A stretch of DNA of 64,000 bases, taken from the NCBI RefSeq assembly GCF_009741735.1, contig NZ_WHOH01000003.1, positions 1,116,001 to 1,180,000 on the forward strand. The letters are read 5' to 3'. The position numbers and the translations under genes are program-made. This DNA is from Lentibacillus sp. JNUCC-1. GTDB lineage: Bacteria > Bacillota > Bacilli > Bacillales > Amphibacillaceae. A model generated the notes under the pieces. It did not search any database, had not been told where the DNA came from, and saw only the letters and a program-made list of their open reading frames with translations. This document shows, in pieces, positions 1 to 9,098 of this stretch; position 1 is the first letter of the stretch, and every line of letters begins with the position of its first letter.

Positions 1-1
1 A

Positions 2-1132
2 CAGCAGGAACCGAAGTATTTGAACAGTCCCGAAAGTGATTTGTTTCAAAAGGGTCGTATGCTGTTTAATTTTGATTTGGCCAAGCGGGATATCCGCAAA
101 CAGAATGAAGTCGTTTTGTTTGAGGGGTATATGGATGTGCTTTCTGCATATCAGGCTAACGTTCGAAATGCACTCGCTACGCTTGGAACATCTTTGACTG
201 AACATCAAGCTCGACTGCTTAAAAGGTATACAGATACAGTCATTCTATGCTATGACCAAGATAAAGCAGGCCAAGATGGTGCTTATAGGGCAGCGACATT
301 GCTTCGGCAATCGGGTTGTGACGTGAAGGTGGCCAAGATGCCTGATAATATGGACCCCGATGATTATATCCGATCACATGGTGGAGAAGCTTTTAAAAAG
401 CATGTGATTGCTGCCAGTGATACATTCACACACTTTTATATGCAATACGCCAAAAAGGATTTTAATTTAAACATCCAAGGTGACCGCATAGAATATATTG
501 AGCATATAGTCTCATACTTGGCGACGATTGAAAGCCGTGTTGAAAGGGAATATTATTTAAAAGAGTTAAGTAGTGATTTTCATGTTTCAATGGACACACT
601 TTTGGATGAAATAAAGACAAAACGTGAAACTGCAAGAAAACATGAGGATAAGAGAGAAAATAACCGTTATACTAATAGGGCAGTACGTATACAACAAGAA
701 AAAAAATTACTACCGGCATTTCATAATGCTGAAAGACAACTTATTGCACACATGCTTTCTGATGAAACCATTGCCTTTCAAGTTCAGGAAGAATTAGGTG
801 CAGCATTTAATATTGACGCTCATAAAGTGCTTGTTACGCATTTATATGCATATTATGAGAAAGGGAACCCGGCAGAAGTCAGTCTTTTTATGGAACACAT
901 CGAAGACGACCAGTTGCGGCAATTAGTAGCAGAGATTACAATGATGCCGATTTTTGATCAAATAAGTTCAAAAGAAATTCAGGACTATATTAATATGATT
1001 AAAGCAAAAACTCATGAGCTTGAACACATCGCAGTACTTAAACAAGACCAACGCATAGCTGAGCAGCAAAACGATCCCATTAAAGCCGCGCAAATCGCTA
1101 TGCAAATCATACAAATGCAGAAACCACAGTAG
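2..1132 (+). CDS. dnaG: DNA primase DnaG, 3' part (5' end outside window)
   Basis: This is the C-terminal 376 residues of the replicative primase, which makes RNA primers at the fork with the DnaB-type helicase. The reading frame is already open at base 2, and the first visible residues ([11 protein letters not shown]) match the middle of DnaG, so the gene continues upstream. The TOPRIM core is visible: the acidic EGYMDV motif, then [12 protein letters not shown], which carries metal-binding acidic residues. The remaining roughly 200 residues form the helical helicase-interaction domain, which is less conserved. The gene sits 29 bp upstream of rpoD, the classical macromolecular-synthesis operon order. 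The N-terminal zinc-binding domain cannot be examined here. Confidence 0.97.
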   Translation, partial: QQEPKYLNSPESDLFQKGRMLFNFDLAKRDIRKQNEVVLFEGYMDVLSAYQANVRNALATLGTSLTEHQARLLKRYTDTVILCYDQDKAGQDGAYRAATLLRQSGCDVKVAKMPDNMDPDDYIRSHGGEAFKKHVIAASDTFTHFYMQYAKKDFNLNIQGDRIEYIEHIVSYLATIESRVEREYYLKELSSDFHVSMDTLLDEIKTKRETARKHEDKRENNRYTNRAVRIQQEKKLLPAFHNAERQLIAHMLSDETIAFQVQEELGAAFNIDAHKVLVTHLYAYYEKGNPAEVSLFMEHIEDDQLRQLVAEITMMPIFDQISSKEIQDYINMIKAKTHELEHIAVLKQDQRIAEQQNDPIKAAQIAMQIIQMQKPQ

Positions 1133-1161
1133 TATTTTACAGTCTGGAAGGAGGGGGCCTC

Positions 1162-2283
1162 ATGGCAGAACAAAAACCTTCACAAATGAAGGGCAACGAA
1201 AATGAGACCACTTTAGAACAAGCAAAAGAACAATTATTGGAATTGGGCAAGAAAAGAGGCGTTCTTGCCTATGAAGAAGTCGCTGATCGGTTATCCGGGT
1301 TTGAGATGGAACCGGATCAAATGGATGAATTCTATGAGTATCTGACTGAGCAAGGTGTCGAAGTCATAGGTGATTCAGAAGAGGATCCAAGTATGCAGCA
1401 AATTGCCAAGGAAGAGGAATTCAATCTGAATAATCTGAGTGTCCCGCTTGGCATTAAAATAAATGACCCTGTCCGTATGTACCTGAAAGAAATTGGCCGT
1501 GTTGATCTGCTGTCTGCAGCGGAAGAAATTGAACTTGCCAAACGCATTGAAAAAGGCGAAGAAGAAGCTAAACGCCGTCTAGCTGAAGCAAACCTGAGAC
1601 TTGTGGTCAGTATTGCCAAACGTTATGTCGGGCGCGGCATGTTGTTTTTGGACCTTATTCAGGAAGGCAATATGGGCTTAATTAAAGCTGTTGAAAAGTT
1701 TGATTACCGTAAAGGCTATAAGTTCAGCACGTATGCAACATGGTGGATCAGACAAGCCATTACCCGTGCCATAGCTGACCAGGCAAGAACCATTCGTATT
1801 CCAGTTCATATGGTTGAAACCATTAACAAGCTGATTAGAGTCCAGCGTCAATTGCTTCAAGATCTTGGCAGAGAGCCAACCCCCGAAGAAATTGGGGAAG
1901 AGATGGAGCTGACGCCTGATAAGGTGAGAGATATTCTTAAGATTGCCCAGGAGCCAGTTTCTTTAGAGACCCCCATTGGTGAAGAAGATGATTCTCATTT
2001 GGGTGACTTTATTGAAGATCAGGAAGCTGTTTCACCTTCCGATCATGCGGCATATGAACTGCTGAAAGAACAGCTTGAAGATGTGCTTGATACGTTAACA
2101 GACCGCGAAGAAAACGTGCTGAGATTACGTTTTGGTTTGGATGATGGTCGCACACGCACACTTGAAGAAGTTGGCCGCGTATTCGGTGTGACTCGGGAAC
2201 GCATCAGACAAATTGAAGCAAAAGCACTTCGGAAACTCAGACACCCAAGCAGAAGCAAACGATTAAAAGATTTTCTTGAATAG
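1162..2283 (+). CDS. rpoD: Primary RNA polymerase sigma factor (sigma-70/SigA)
   Basis: This is the housekeeping sigma factor of 373 residues, close to the usual length for Bacillus SigA. Region 1.1 lies at the acidic N-terminus. Region 1.2/2 starts near [11 protein letters not shown] (about residue 103). The core-binding and -10 recognition segment contains [12 protein letters not shown] and [15 protein letters not shown]. Region 4 ends with the helix-turn-helix [19 protein letters not shown], which reads the -35 element. A strong ribosome binding site (ggaggggg) lies 6-8 bases before the ATG. It is co-directional with dnaG and follows it by 29 bp, so at least some transcription is shared. 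Confidence 0.99.
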   Translation: MAEQKPSQMKGNENETTLEQAKEQLLELGKKRGVLAYEEVADRLSGFEMEPDQMDEFYEYLTEQGVEVIGDSEEDPSMQQIAKEEEFNLNNLSVPLGIKINDPVRMYLKEIGRVDLLSAAEEIELAKRIEKGEEEAKRRLAEANLRLVVSIAKRYVGRGMLFLDLIQEGNMGLIKAVEKFDYRKGYKFSTYATWWIRQAITRAIADQARTIRIPVHMVETINKLIRVQRQLLQDLGREPTPEEIGEEMELTPDKVRDILKIAQEPVSLETPIGEEDDSHLGDFIEDQEAVSPSDHAAYELLKEQLEDVLDTLTDREENVLRLRFGLDDGRTRTLEEVGRVFGVTRERIRQIEAKALRKLRHPSRSKRLKDFLE

Positions 2284-2301
2284 AAAAGCATGAGCAGGGA
2301 T

Positions 2302-2352
2302 GAGTTAACATTTGTCCAAAAAGACTTATGGGCGTTTGTTAACTCTTCTCTT
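2302..2352 (+). terminator. Probable rpoD terminator
   Basis: The nine-base perfect inverted repeat gagttaaca / tgttaactc (2302-2310 and 2337-2345) flanks a 26-base interior with some further pairing. It is followed by a pyrimidine-rich ttctctt tract. The loop is long and the T-tract is imperfect, so confidence is moderate. Confidence 0.5.
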
Positions 2353-2487
2353 CCCGGTCTGCCGGGGTGAAACCTAAGTATTATGAAGTGATTTTACTCT
2401 TATTACTTTAAAGTCAGGGGCATTTCGAGTAAAATATACGTTAGCAATAAAAAGAATTCATGGGGATTACATAAGGAGGAAACAGAG

Positions 2488-2862
2488 ATGAAGAAAAATG
2501 CAGTTATCCCTTATGCAATTATAGCTTCTATCGGGATACTCATGGTCATTGTTTTGTCAACTGCAGGGGTTTTTCAGCGTGAAAACATTCAGCAAGAAGC
2601 AGAAGGCGGCGAAGAACAGAGTGCAGAAGAGGGAGAATCAATGGACCCTGAAGAAATTTTCCAAAGCAACTGTATGTCATGTCACGGAGAAGATCTCTCT
2701 GGCAGTGGCAGCGCTCCAGCCTTGACAGAAGTGGGTGCAGATCACTCTAAAGAAGATATCAAAAAAATTATTATTAACGGAACCGACGGCGGAATGCCAG
2801 GTGGTCTTGTTAACAATGAGCAAGCCGATAAATTAGCAGAATGGCTTTCTGAGAAGAAATAA
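2488..2862 (+). CDS. cccA: Membrane-anchored cytochrome c-550 (CccA type)
   Basis: A 124-residue small c-type cytochrome for electron transfer on the outer face of the cytoplasmic membrane. The N-terminus has a lysine pair then one hydrophobic segment (about residues 7-29) that serves as an uncleaved anchor. A Glu-rich linker follows, and then the haem domain with the CxxCH motif (CMSCH, about residue 61). The probable axial methionine is in the GGMPGG motif near the C-terminus. The RBS aaggagg lies 9 bases before the ATG. It follows rpoD as cccA does in B. subtilis, with its own terminator downstream. Haem attachment needs the Ccm/Res machinery encoded elsewhere. Confidence 0.95.
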   Translation: MKKNAVIPYAIIASIGILMVIVLSTAGVFQRENIQQEAEGGEEQSAEEGESMDPEEIFQSNCMSCHGEDLSGSGSAPALTEVGADHSKEDIKKIIINGTDGGMPGGLVNNEQADKLAEWLSEKK

Positions 2863-2885
2863 TTATAATTTTATATTCATGGGGG

Positions 2886-2917
2886 AGCTTTCTTGCAACA
2901 TGCAGAAAGCTTTTCTT
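2886..2917 (+). terminator. cccA intrinsic terminator
   Basis: A perfect 8-bp stem, agctttct (2886-2893) with agaaagct (2904-2911), closes a 10-base loop and is followed by tttcttatt. Confidence 0.75.
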
Positions 2918-2934
2918 ATTAAAGGAGCACTGCA

Positions 2935-3636
2935 ATGAAGCAAGCGGTAAATATATCAAATAGACTTAAATTGATAGCAGATTGGATTCCCCAAGGGGCG
3001 CAGTTTGTTGACATCGGCTCTGATCATGCGTATTTGCCCTGCTATGTATGCAGTAAGGATCTAGATGCAAGCGCCATCGCAGGAGAAGTAAAAGAGGGAC
3101 CTTTCAAATCAGCGGAACGGACCGTGAAACGTCTTGGGCTTAATCATGCAGTAACAGTCAGGCTTGGGGATGGTTTTAACGTTGTGGTTCCTGGGGAGGT
3201 TCACACAGCCGTCATTGCAGGCATGGGTGGAACGTTGATTGACGAAATTCTTCAAAACGGTCAGGAAAAGCTTAATGGTATTAAACGTATTATTGCTCAG
3301 CCGAATCTCAATACGGGTGCAGTCAGAAAAACACTGTCTGTTTTGGGATTTAAGATAATACACGAAGACATGTTAGAAGAGAATGGACACATTTATGAAA
3401 TGATTGTTGCAGACCGAACAGAAGAAGCCATTAGTCTGGATGATCAAGCAGCTATGTTCGGACCTATCTTGCTCAAACATAAACCGCCCATATTTTATCT
3501 AAAGTGGGAGCATGAAAAAAATAATCTTGAACGTGTAGTCAAACAGATGGAGCATGCAAAGAAACCGAACATAGAAAAAATAGCTCAATTTAAAAAAGAC
3601 ATAGCATGGATCGAGGAGGTGCTCCGAGATGAATAA
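2935..3636 (+). CDS. trmK: tRNA (adenine(22)-N1)-methyltransferase TrmK
   Basis: A 233-residue SAM-dependent methyltransferase that modifies A22 in the D-loop region of several tRNAs. The glycine-rich SAM motif is FVDIGSDHAYLP near residue 24. The family's NPxY-like catalytic region is represented by AQPNLNTGAVR (about residue 122). The C-terminus is a helical coiled segment (HEKNNLERVVKQMEHAKK) that contacts tRNA. The start has an aaaggag RBS 7 bases upstream. Its stop codon region overlaps the next gene by 8 bases, indicating translational coupling with the Nif3-like gene, as in B. subtilis yqfN-yqfO. Confidence 0.93.
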   Translation: MKQAVNISNRLKLIADWIPQGAQFVDIGSDHAYLPCYVCSKDLDASAIAGEVKEGPFKSAERTVKRLGLNHAVTVRLGDGFNVVVPGEVHTAVIAGMGGTLIDEILQNGQEKLNGIKRIIAQPNLNTGAVRKTLSVLGFKIIHEDMLEENGHIYEMIVADRTEEAISLDDQAAMFGPILLKHKPPIFYLKWEHEKNNLERVVKQMEHAKKPNIEKIAQFKKDIAWIEEVLRDE

Positions 3637-4743
3637 GACGCTCGTACACCAAGAGGTTATTGAACTTATGGAGAAATGGGCTCCACAGGCATATGCATAC
3701 GACTGGGACCCTGTTGGCTTGCAAGTGGGTTCTTTGAAAGCACATCTGAATCATATTTTGGTTACGCTTGATGTGACAGAAGCTGTTGTGGATGAAGCAA
3801 TCAAAAAGAACGCTAATTTGATTATCGCCCATCATCCGTTGTTGTTTCGTCCCGTCAGCCAAATTGATACGGATTCAGTCAAGGGAGGGTGTTGGAGAAA
3901 CTCCTTAAGCACGACATAACAGTCTATGCATCACATACAAACCTTGATGTGGCAGCAGGTGGAGTTAATGATATGCTCTGCAAGTGTATCGGCCTTGGCG
4001 AGACGGCTATTTTGGATGAGACAGACGAGGAGCCATTATTCAAAGTCGTTGTCTATGTGCCCGATGAGCATGCTGATGCGGTTCGCTCTGCACTTGGCAA
4101 AGCCGGCGGTGGTTTTATAGGAGACTATAGTCATTGCACTTTTAACACAACAGGCAAAGGTACATTTAAACCAACTGAAGAAGCAGACCCATTTATTGGC
4201 GAGATTAATGAACTGACTGTGGTTTCGGAAACAAAAATTGAAACGATCGTTTCAAAAACCGATTTGGACCTCCTTATTCAAGCAATGCTTCAAGCGCATC
4301 CTTATGAAGAAGCGGCTTACGATATTTATAAAATGGCCAATGAAGGTGTCAAAAGAGGTATAGGAAGAATCGGTGATCTACCCGAACAAAAAACGTTGCG
4401 AGAGCTTGCTGACCATGTTAAAACCAACCTTGATGTGCCAATGGTGCGCACCGTTGGCGATCTATCATCCCATGTAAAAACGGTTGCGATTTTAGGTGGA
4501 AGCGGTGAAAAGTTTATTTCATCAGCTTTAAAAAATAAAGCTGATGTTCTTGTTACAGGGGACTTGACCTTCCATGCAGCACAGGATGCGTTGGAAGCCG
4601 GATTGATGATCATAGACCCAGGGCATCATGTTGAAAAAGTGATGAAATCTGCAACTAAAGCGTATTTGGAGAACAACCTGGATGACGATGCTGTAAAAAT
4701 ATACGCATCAGAAGTTAATACCGAGCCTTTCCAGTTTGTCTGA
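3629..4743 (+). CDS. yqfO: Nif3-like dinuclear metal-centre protein (YqfO), frameshifted
   Basis: The Nif3/DUF34 family proteins bind two metals through His/Asp/Glu ligands; the family is sometimes annotated GTP cyclohydrolase I type 2, a role not established. The N-terminal part (metal-binding IIAHHPLLF, near residue 70) is in one frame to 3889. The rest (TVYASHTNLDVAAGG, then a PII-like insert and the C-terminal HHVEK metal motif) is in the frame one base earlier. The shift lies at aagggaggg (3881-3889); one added G or A restores a continuous protein of about 371 residues with normal family architecture. It overlaps trmK by 8 bases. The break is more likely a base-calling error than inactivation. 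Confidence 0.88.
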
Positions 4744-4786
4744 TACTCAAGTTTCCCTGAGGTATGTATAAAGGAGCAATAAGACC

Positions 4787-6099
4787 ATGACAGAAACAAC
4801 ATTTAACGCCTTTAATTTAAACAGAAATATGCTTGAAGTGATCGGAAAGTTACAATTTACGGCACCAACACCTATTCAGCAACACGTCATTCCAGCAGTT
4901 TTAAATCATCAGAGCGTGATCGGGCAGTCACATACCGGTTCTGGAAAGACACACGCGTTTTTACTGCCTTTATTCAATATGATTGACGAGGACAAGGAAG
5001 GGGTCCAATGTGTCATTACAGCCCTACACGTGAGCTGGCAAGGCAGCTTGATGAACAAATAAAACGGATCATACAGCTGGCAGAGAAAGAGGGGATCTGG
5101 ACGTCCCGGCTTCTTGTCGGGGGGACTGATAAGCAAAAAATGAGAGGGAAATTGAAACAAGTGCCTCAAATCGTTGTTGGTACCCCCGGCCGGATTTTTG
5201 ACATGGTAAATGAACAAGCACTCTCTATATACACAGCTAAAGCCTTTGTAGTGGATGAAGCTGATTTAATGGCTGAACTTGGTCTCATTAACGATATCGA
5301 TCAATTATTGAATCGAGCTCATCCCGATATTCAGCTACTCGCATTTTCAGCCACAATTCCTGTTGTGCTGGAACAGTTCTTTAAAAAGTATCTGGAAAAC
5401 CCTGTACATGTAAAATTGGATGATGAGATGGTTCCGGTCAACATGGAACATCGTTTGATTCCAAAAAAGCACCGGGATGAAGCGGATATCATTTTGGAAA
5501 TATCGCGAGCCATACATCCTTATTTAGCCATCGTATTCACAAATGGTAAAGACGAAGCAGACAAACTCGCGGCCAAACTGGTTGAACGGGGTTTGAACAC
5601 TGGGATTATTCATGGCGGTCTTGCGCCGCGAGAGCGTAAACGCCGCCTGAAAGAAATCCAAAACCTTCAATATCAATACGTGGTAGCAACGGATCTCGCT
5701 GCAAGAGGAATTGATATCAAAGGGATCAGCCATATCATTAATGCCCAAATGCCTAAAGAAGAAAGTTTTTATCTGCACAGAGTGGGGAGAACGGCTCGTG
5801 CTGGCCTGGAAGGAACAGCTGTAAGTCTATATGAGGAATCGGATATCACCTTGGTAGATAAATTGGAAGCAAAAGGGATTGAATTTACTTTTTCAGATGT
5901 GAAAAATGGTCAGTGGACTACTGCCAATCCATACAATATGCGTTCTAAACGACAAAAATCCACACAAGACATAGACAGAGAAGCATGGAAACGCGTTAAA
6001 AAGAGTAAAACGGTAAAGCCGGGCTATAAAAAGAAAGCAAAACAACAGCAAGAGCGCATAAAGAAAAATCTCAGCAAAAAAAATCAATACAAAAAGTAA
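4787..6099 (+). CDS. cshB: DEAD-box RNA helicase CshB, frameshifted
   Basis: An ATP-dependent RNA helicase linked to cold adaptation, RNA turnover and ribosome assembly. The Q motif (FTAPTPIQQHVIP), Walker A (SHTGSGKT) and, after the shift, motif Ia (PTRELARQ), motif II (DEAD inside VVDEADLM), motif III (SAT) and motif VI (HRVGRTARAG) are visible in order. The Lys/Arg-rich tail (about the last 60 residues) is typical of CshB and binds RNA. Motif I and motif Ia are in different frames: the run ccc at 5022-5024 lacks one C, after which APTRELARQLDEQ would read through. Restored length is about 438 residues. The ATG has an aaggag RBS. In B. subtilis ispH lies between yqfO and cshB; here only 43 bp separate them. 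Confidence 0.92.
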
Positions 6100-6123
6100 G
6101 TCCGATTGGGAGGAGAGAACACC

Positions 6124-7014
6124 ATGAAACTGGGATCACACGTATCAATGAGCGGTAAAAAAATGCTGCTCGGTTCAAGTGAAGAAGCAGCATCTTACGG
6201 TGCGAATGTGTTTATGATCTATACAGGCGCACCGCAAAATACACGCAGAAAGCCAATTGAAGAATTGAATATAGATAACGGACAAGCTCATATGAAAGAA
6301 CATGGCATTGAGGATATCATTGTCCATGCGCCATACATTATTAACATTGCCAATACAACAAAACCGGCTACATTTGAGCTTGGTGTTGATTTCCTTCGTA
6401 ATGAAGTTGATCGTACAGAAGCAATTGGGGCCAGACAAATCGTCCTCCATCCGGGAGCACATGTGGGCGCTGGCGTTGATAAAGGGATAGCCAAAATTGT
6501 TGAAGGTCTGAATGAAGTCCTCGTTAAAGACAGTCCAGTTCAGATTGCACTTGAAACCATGGCAGGTAAGGGCACTGAAATTGGACGTACGTTCGAGGAA
6601 TTGGCCCAGATTATAGAGGGCGTTACTCACAACGAATTGCTGTCAATTTGTCTTGATACCTGCCATATTCATGATGCCGGTTACGCTGTTCAGGATGATT
6701 TTGACAGTGTTTTAAATGACTTTGATAAAATTATCGGAATTGACCGGTTAAAAGTTGTGCATGTTAACGATAGTAAAAATGAACAAGGTGCACATAAGGA
6801 TCGTCATGAAAATATTGGTTTTGGCCATATTGGATTTGATGCGCTTTATAAGGTCGTCACACATCCTCAGCTTGAAGATCTTCCTAAGATTTTGGAAACG
6901 CCATATGTGGGTCCTGATAAAAAGAACAAAAAACCGCCTTACCAGTTTGAAATTGACATGCTTCGGGAAGGGTCTTTTGTTCCGGATTTGAAAGACAAGA
7001 TCATGGCACAATAA
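6124..7014 (+). CDS. nfo: Endonuclease IV (AP endonuclease)
   Basis: A 296-residue apurinic/apyrimidinic endonuclease with a TIM-barrel fold and three zinc ions, acting in base excision repair and during spore outgrowth. It begins [15 protein letters not shown], the standard family N-terminus, which fixes the ATG at 6124 behind gggaggaga. Zinc ligand motifs include [41 protein letters not shown] and [22 protein letters not shown]. It follows cshB by 24 bp and is likely in the same transcript, as in B. subtilis cshB-yqfS. Confidence 0.97.
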   Translation: MKLGSHVSMSGKKMLLGSSEEAASYGANVFMIYTGAPQNTRRKPIEELNIDNGQAHMKEHGIEDIIVHAPYIINIANTTKPATFELGVDFLRNEVDRTEAIGARQIVLHPGAHVGAGVDKGIAKIVEGLNEVLVKDSPVQIALETMAGKGTEIGRTFEELAQIIEGVTHNELLSICLDTCHIHDAGYAVQDDFDSVLNDFDKIIGIDRLKVVHVNDSKNEQGAHKDRHENIGFGHIGFDALYKVVTHPQLEDLPKILETPYVGPDKKNKKPPYQFEIDMLREGSFVPDLKDKIMAQ

Positions 7015-7024
7015 AGTTAATCAT

Positions 7025-7306
7025 TTAAAACATATGGTCAATGCCATATGTTTTTATGATCTCTCTGAATAAACGTTCTGCTTTTTGCGCTGTTTGCCGA
7101 TCTGTGATTGAAGCCAAATCGTTAAAAAGAATGGTGCGGCCTTGTTCACTAAATGGATCGACCTGGTTCTGTTTAATATAGGCAATCATGTCCTGCGCTT
7201 CCTGTTGCGTTAAATTGAAACCATATTGTCGGGCATACCCCATTAGTTCTTTTTCGGATAATGATTTGAGTTTACCCATCATGATGGTCTTTAAAATATC
7301 ATTCAT
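7025..7306 (-). CDS. yqfT: DUF2624 protein YqfT
   Basis: A 93-residue protein of unknown function, matching the Bacillus YqfT/DUF2624 family by size, by its position next to nfo, and by motifs such as LTQQEAQDMIAYIK and AERLFREI. It is predicted soluble and mostly helical, without a signal peptide or membrane segment. A strong RBS (ggaggg) lies 7 bases before the start on the minus strand. It is convergent with nfo, and its last codons double as one arm of the nfo terminator. No function is proposed. Confidence 0.8.
   Translation of the reverse strand: MNDILKTIMMGKLKSLSEKELMGYARQYGFNLTQQEAQDMIAYIKQNQVDPFSEQGRTILFNDLASITDRQTAQKAERLFREIIKTYGIDHMF
7027..7058 (+). terminator. nfo terminator, overlapping the yqfT 3' end
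   Basis: An 11-bp perfect stem (aaaacatatgg at 7027-7037, ccatatgtttt at 7044-7054) with a 6-base loop and T-rich flank on both strands. It could serve both convergent genes, and it lies over the last codons of yqfT. Confidence 0.75.
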
Positions 7307-7455
7307 CTTTTACCCTCCATTGGTCTTTTTAAGTGTTGTTAAAATATACTATGCGAGATGGTGCATGTGTTGACCATGTGTTGGAAGATATAAGCATCAT
7401 GAATTCTCCTGACCTCCATAAACTAGGCATGTAAAAGAGGAAGGAGGGTGAGCAA

Positions 7456-7872
7456 ATGGATGATAAAGATAAAGATCAATATTCAAATGAAACAGAAAAA
7501 GCACCGGAATATGGAAAAAATAAAAACCATTTAACGCCAGAGATGGCGCCACCACCTGGCCAAGCGGTACAAGTGGATAGCTTGAGGCAAGAAGAAATGG
7601 CTCAGGAATTAACCGCAGATGATATTTCCATGGACCAAGATACTGGGACAACCTCAGAATTGCCTGAATCACATGCAAACAGCATAATAGGCTGGGGAGC
7701 ATTGGCACTGTCTGTTTTATCGTTTTTCATGATGCCAATTATTCTGGGCGGTGGCGGGGTCATTCTCGGATTTGTAGCAAGAGCACGTCATGCTAATACA
7801 CTGGGTACTACAGCAATTGTTGCAGGAGCTGCATCGATTTTAATCACCCTGTTTATTGCGCCGTTTATTTAA
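7456..7872 (+). CDS. yqfX: Small membrane protein YqfX-like
   Basis: A 138-residue protein with a hydrophilic, Glu/Pro-rich N-terminal half (about residues 1-75) and two strongly hydrophobic segments in the C-terminal half: SIIGWGALALSVLSFFMMP with the following Gly-rich IILGGGGVILGF, and TTAIVAGAASILITLFIAPFI. This matches the Bacillus YqfX family (conserved membrane protein, function unknown). The RBS aaggagggtg is strong. In B. subtilis ispG lies immediately downstream; here only a terminator and then the divergently encoded LysM protein follow, so ispG is absent. Confidence 0.7.
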   Translation: MDDKDKDQYSNETEKAPEYGKNKNHLTPEMAPPPGQAVQVDSLRQEEMAQELTADDISMDQDTGTTSELPESHANSIIGWGALALSVLSFFMMPIILGGGGVILGFVARARHANTLGTTAIVAGAASILITLFIAPFI

Positions 7873-7874
7873 AT

Positions 7875-7924
7875 AAAGAGGCTGTTTCGTCAGAGTCACA
7901 ACTCTTATGAAACAGCCTTTTCTT
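7875..7924. terminator. Bidirectional terminator
   Basis: A 10-bp perfect stem (aggctgtttc 7879-7888 with gaaacagcct 7909-7918) flanked by A-rich sequence on the left and ttttctt on the right. It lies between two convergent genes. Confidence 0.8.
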
Positions 7925-7929
7925 ATGAA

Positions 7930-8253
7930 TTAATGTATAATGGGATCATGATACAAAGGAAATAAATAATAGTGTCCAGGTTGAAGTTTGTACGGGTCGG
8001 CTTGAGGGTTTAATCGTTTGAAATCAGACAAAATACGATTGACATCGAAGGATTGATGTAGACCATGGTTAACGTGTTCTACAACTGTGAGAACTGTATC
8101 ACCTGCCTCTACCTGAACCTCAATCCTGTTTGAATTGGACTGCTCTTGAGTGCTATTAGATGTAGGTTGGTTGTCAACGGACAGATCATGATACATACTG
8201 GAAATAAATAACCAAATACAAAGATATAGTAGCATTCGTTTAATAAATTCCAA
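7930..8253 (-). CDS. yqfZ: LysM-domain protein YqfZ-like
   Basis: A short membrane-associated protein of about 107 residues with an N-terminal hydrophobic segment (RMLLYLCIWLFISSMY), a Ser/Asn/Gln-rich linker, and a C-terminal LysM-like module (VEAGDTVLTVVEHV ... LQPGHYYLFPL). LysM domains bind peptidoglycan or spore cortex. The start is uncertain: GTG at 8262 is only one base from the RBS aaaagg, whereas the in-frame TTG at 8253 has a 10-base spacing and is preferred. It is the positional counterpart of B. subtilis yqfZ, the gene following ispG; here ispG itself is missing. Confidence 0.72.
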   Translation of the reverse strand: MEFIKRMLLYLCIWLFISSMYHDLSVDNQPTSNSTQEQSNSNRIEVQVEAGDTVLTVVEHVNHGLHQSFDVNRILSDFKRLNPQADPYKLQPGHYYLFPLYHDPIIH

Positions 8254-8321
8254 CTTGATCACGCCTTTTTTGAAACCATATTGAACACTGAACCGTACAT
8301 ATCAATAAGGAGAGGATTCAT

Positions 8322-8975
8322 ATGGATATGGCATCGGCTGAATGGATTGCATTTGTAATGACAGGGCTTGGGACCTTGTTTCTCCTTGGAGAAATAATGG
8401 TGAATACGAGGGGGATTTTTGCAATCTTGGGCATTGGTTTTATAACTGTATTCTTCACAGTGGCCCTTGATACAAGCTCCTTTATATTAATGCTTATTAT
8501 TTATTTTGCGGGAATAGTACTGATTATTATCGATGGGAAACTCTTAAACGATGGGACGCTTGGCACACTCGGCGCTGCCGGAATGTTAACTTCTGTGGCG
8601 ATTGCTGCCCCTACATTCGGCTCTGGATTATTTGCAGTGGCAGGCGTTCTAGTGGGCGGCATCAGTTCTATCTTGTTTCTCAAGGTATTTAAGCGCAGGG
8701 AAATGTGGACAAAAATAACACTTCGGGATCGTCTTACAAAAGAAGCAGGGTATAACACAATGACAGAAGAGTACAGTGCATTACTCGATCACACAGGCAT
8801 CACTTTAAATGATCTGCGTCCTGTAGGTACCGTCAAAATTGCTGGAAAAGATTATAGTGCCGTGTCTAATGGACAATGGATACCTGCTGACACGCAAATT
8901 AAAGTGGTTCAGGTGGATGGGACCGGGCTAAAAGTGGAACCGATTCAACAACATCAAAACACCTCTGACGATTAA
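8322..8975 (+). CDS. NfeD family membrane protein
   Basis: A 217-residue protein with three to four hydrophobic segments in the first 125 residues (WIAFVMTGLGTLFLLGEI, IFAILGIGFITVFFTVAL, FILMLIIYFAGIVLIII and the Gly/Ala-rich stretch ending ISSILFLKVF). A soluble C-terminal OB-fold-like domain follows (VGTVKIAGKDYSAVSNGQWIPADTQIKVVQVDGTGLKVE), typical of NfeD proteins that partner flotillin/stomatin-type proteins in membrane domains. No flotillin gene is adjacent in the window. The RBS aaggagagg is strong, and the gene is a single transcription unit closed by its own terminator. Confidence 0.82.
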   Translation: MDMASAEWIAFVMTGLGTLFLLGEIMVNTRGIFAILGIGFITVFFTVALDTSSFILMLIIYFAGIVLIIIDGKLLNDGTLGTLGAAGMLTSVAIAAPTFGSGLFAVAGVLVGGISSILFLKVFKRREMWTKITLRDRLTKEAGYNTMTEEYSALLDHTGITLNDLRPVGTVKIAGKDYSAVSNGQWIPADTQIKVVQVDGTGLKVEPIQQHQNTSDD

Positions 8976-8990
8976 GTCAGAGGTGTTTTA
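8956..8990 (+). terminator. NfeD-family gene terminator overlapping the stop codon
   Basis: A 14-bp perfect stem (8956-8969 with 8976-8989) and a 6-base loop. The TAA stop codon (8973-8975) lies inside the loop. Confidence 0.9.
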
Positions 8991-9098
8991 CATAGAATAT
9001 ATTAGGTGTGTTGCAGAGTATTGTAAAGAACATGTTAAAATTATGGATAAGCTCTTTACAAATTGTACAAATTCATACATGATTAAACACGGTACGAC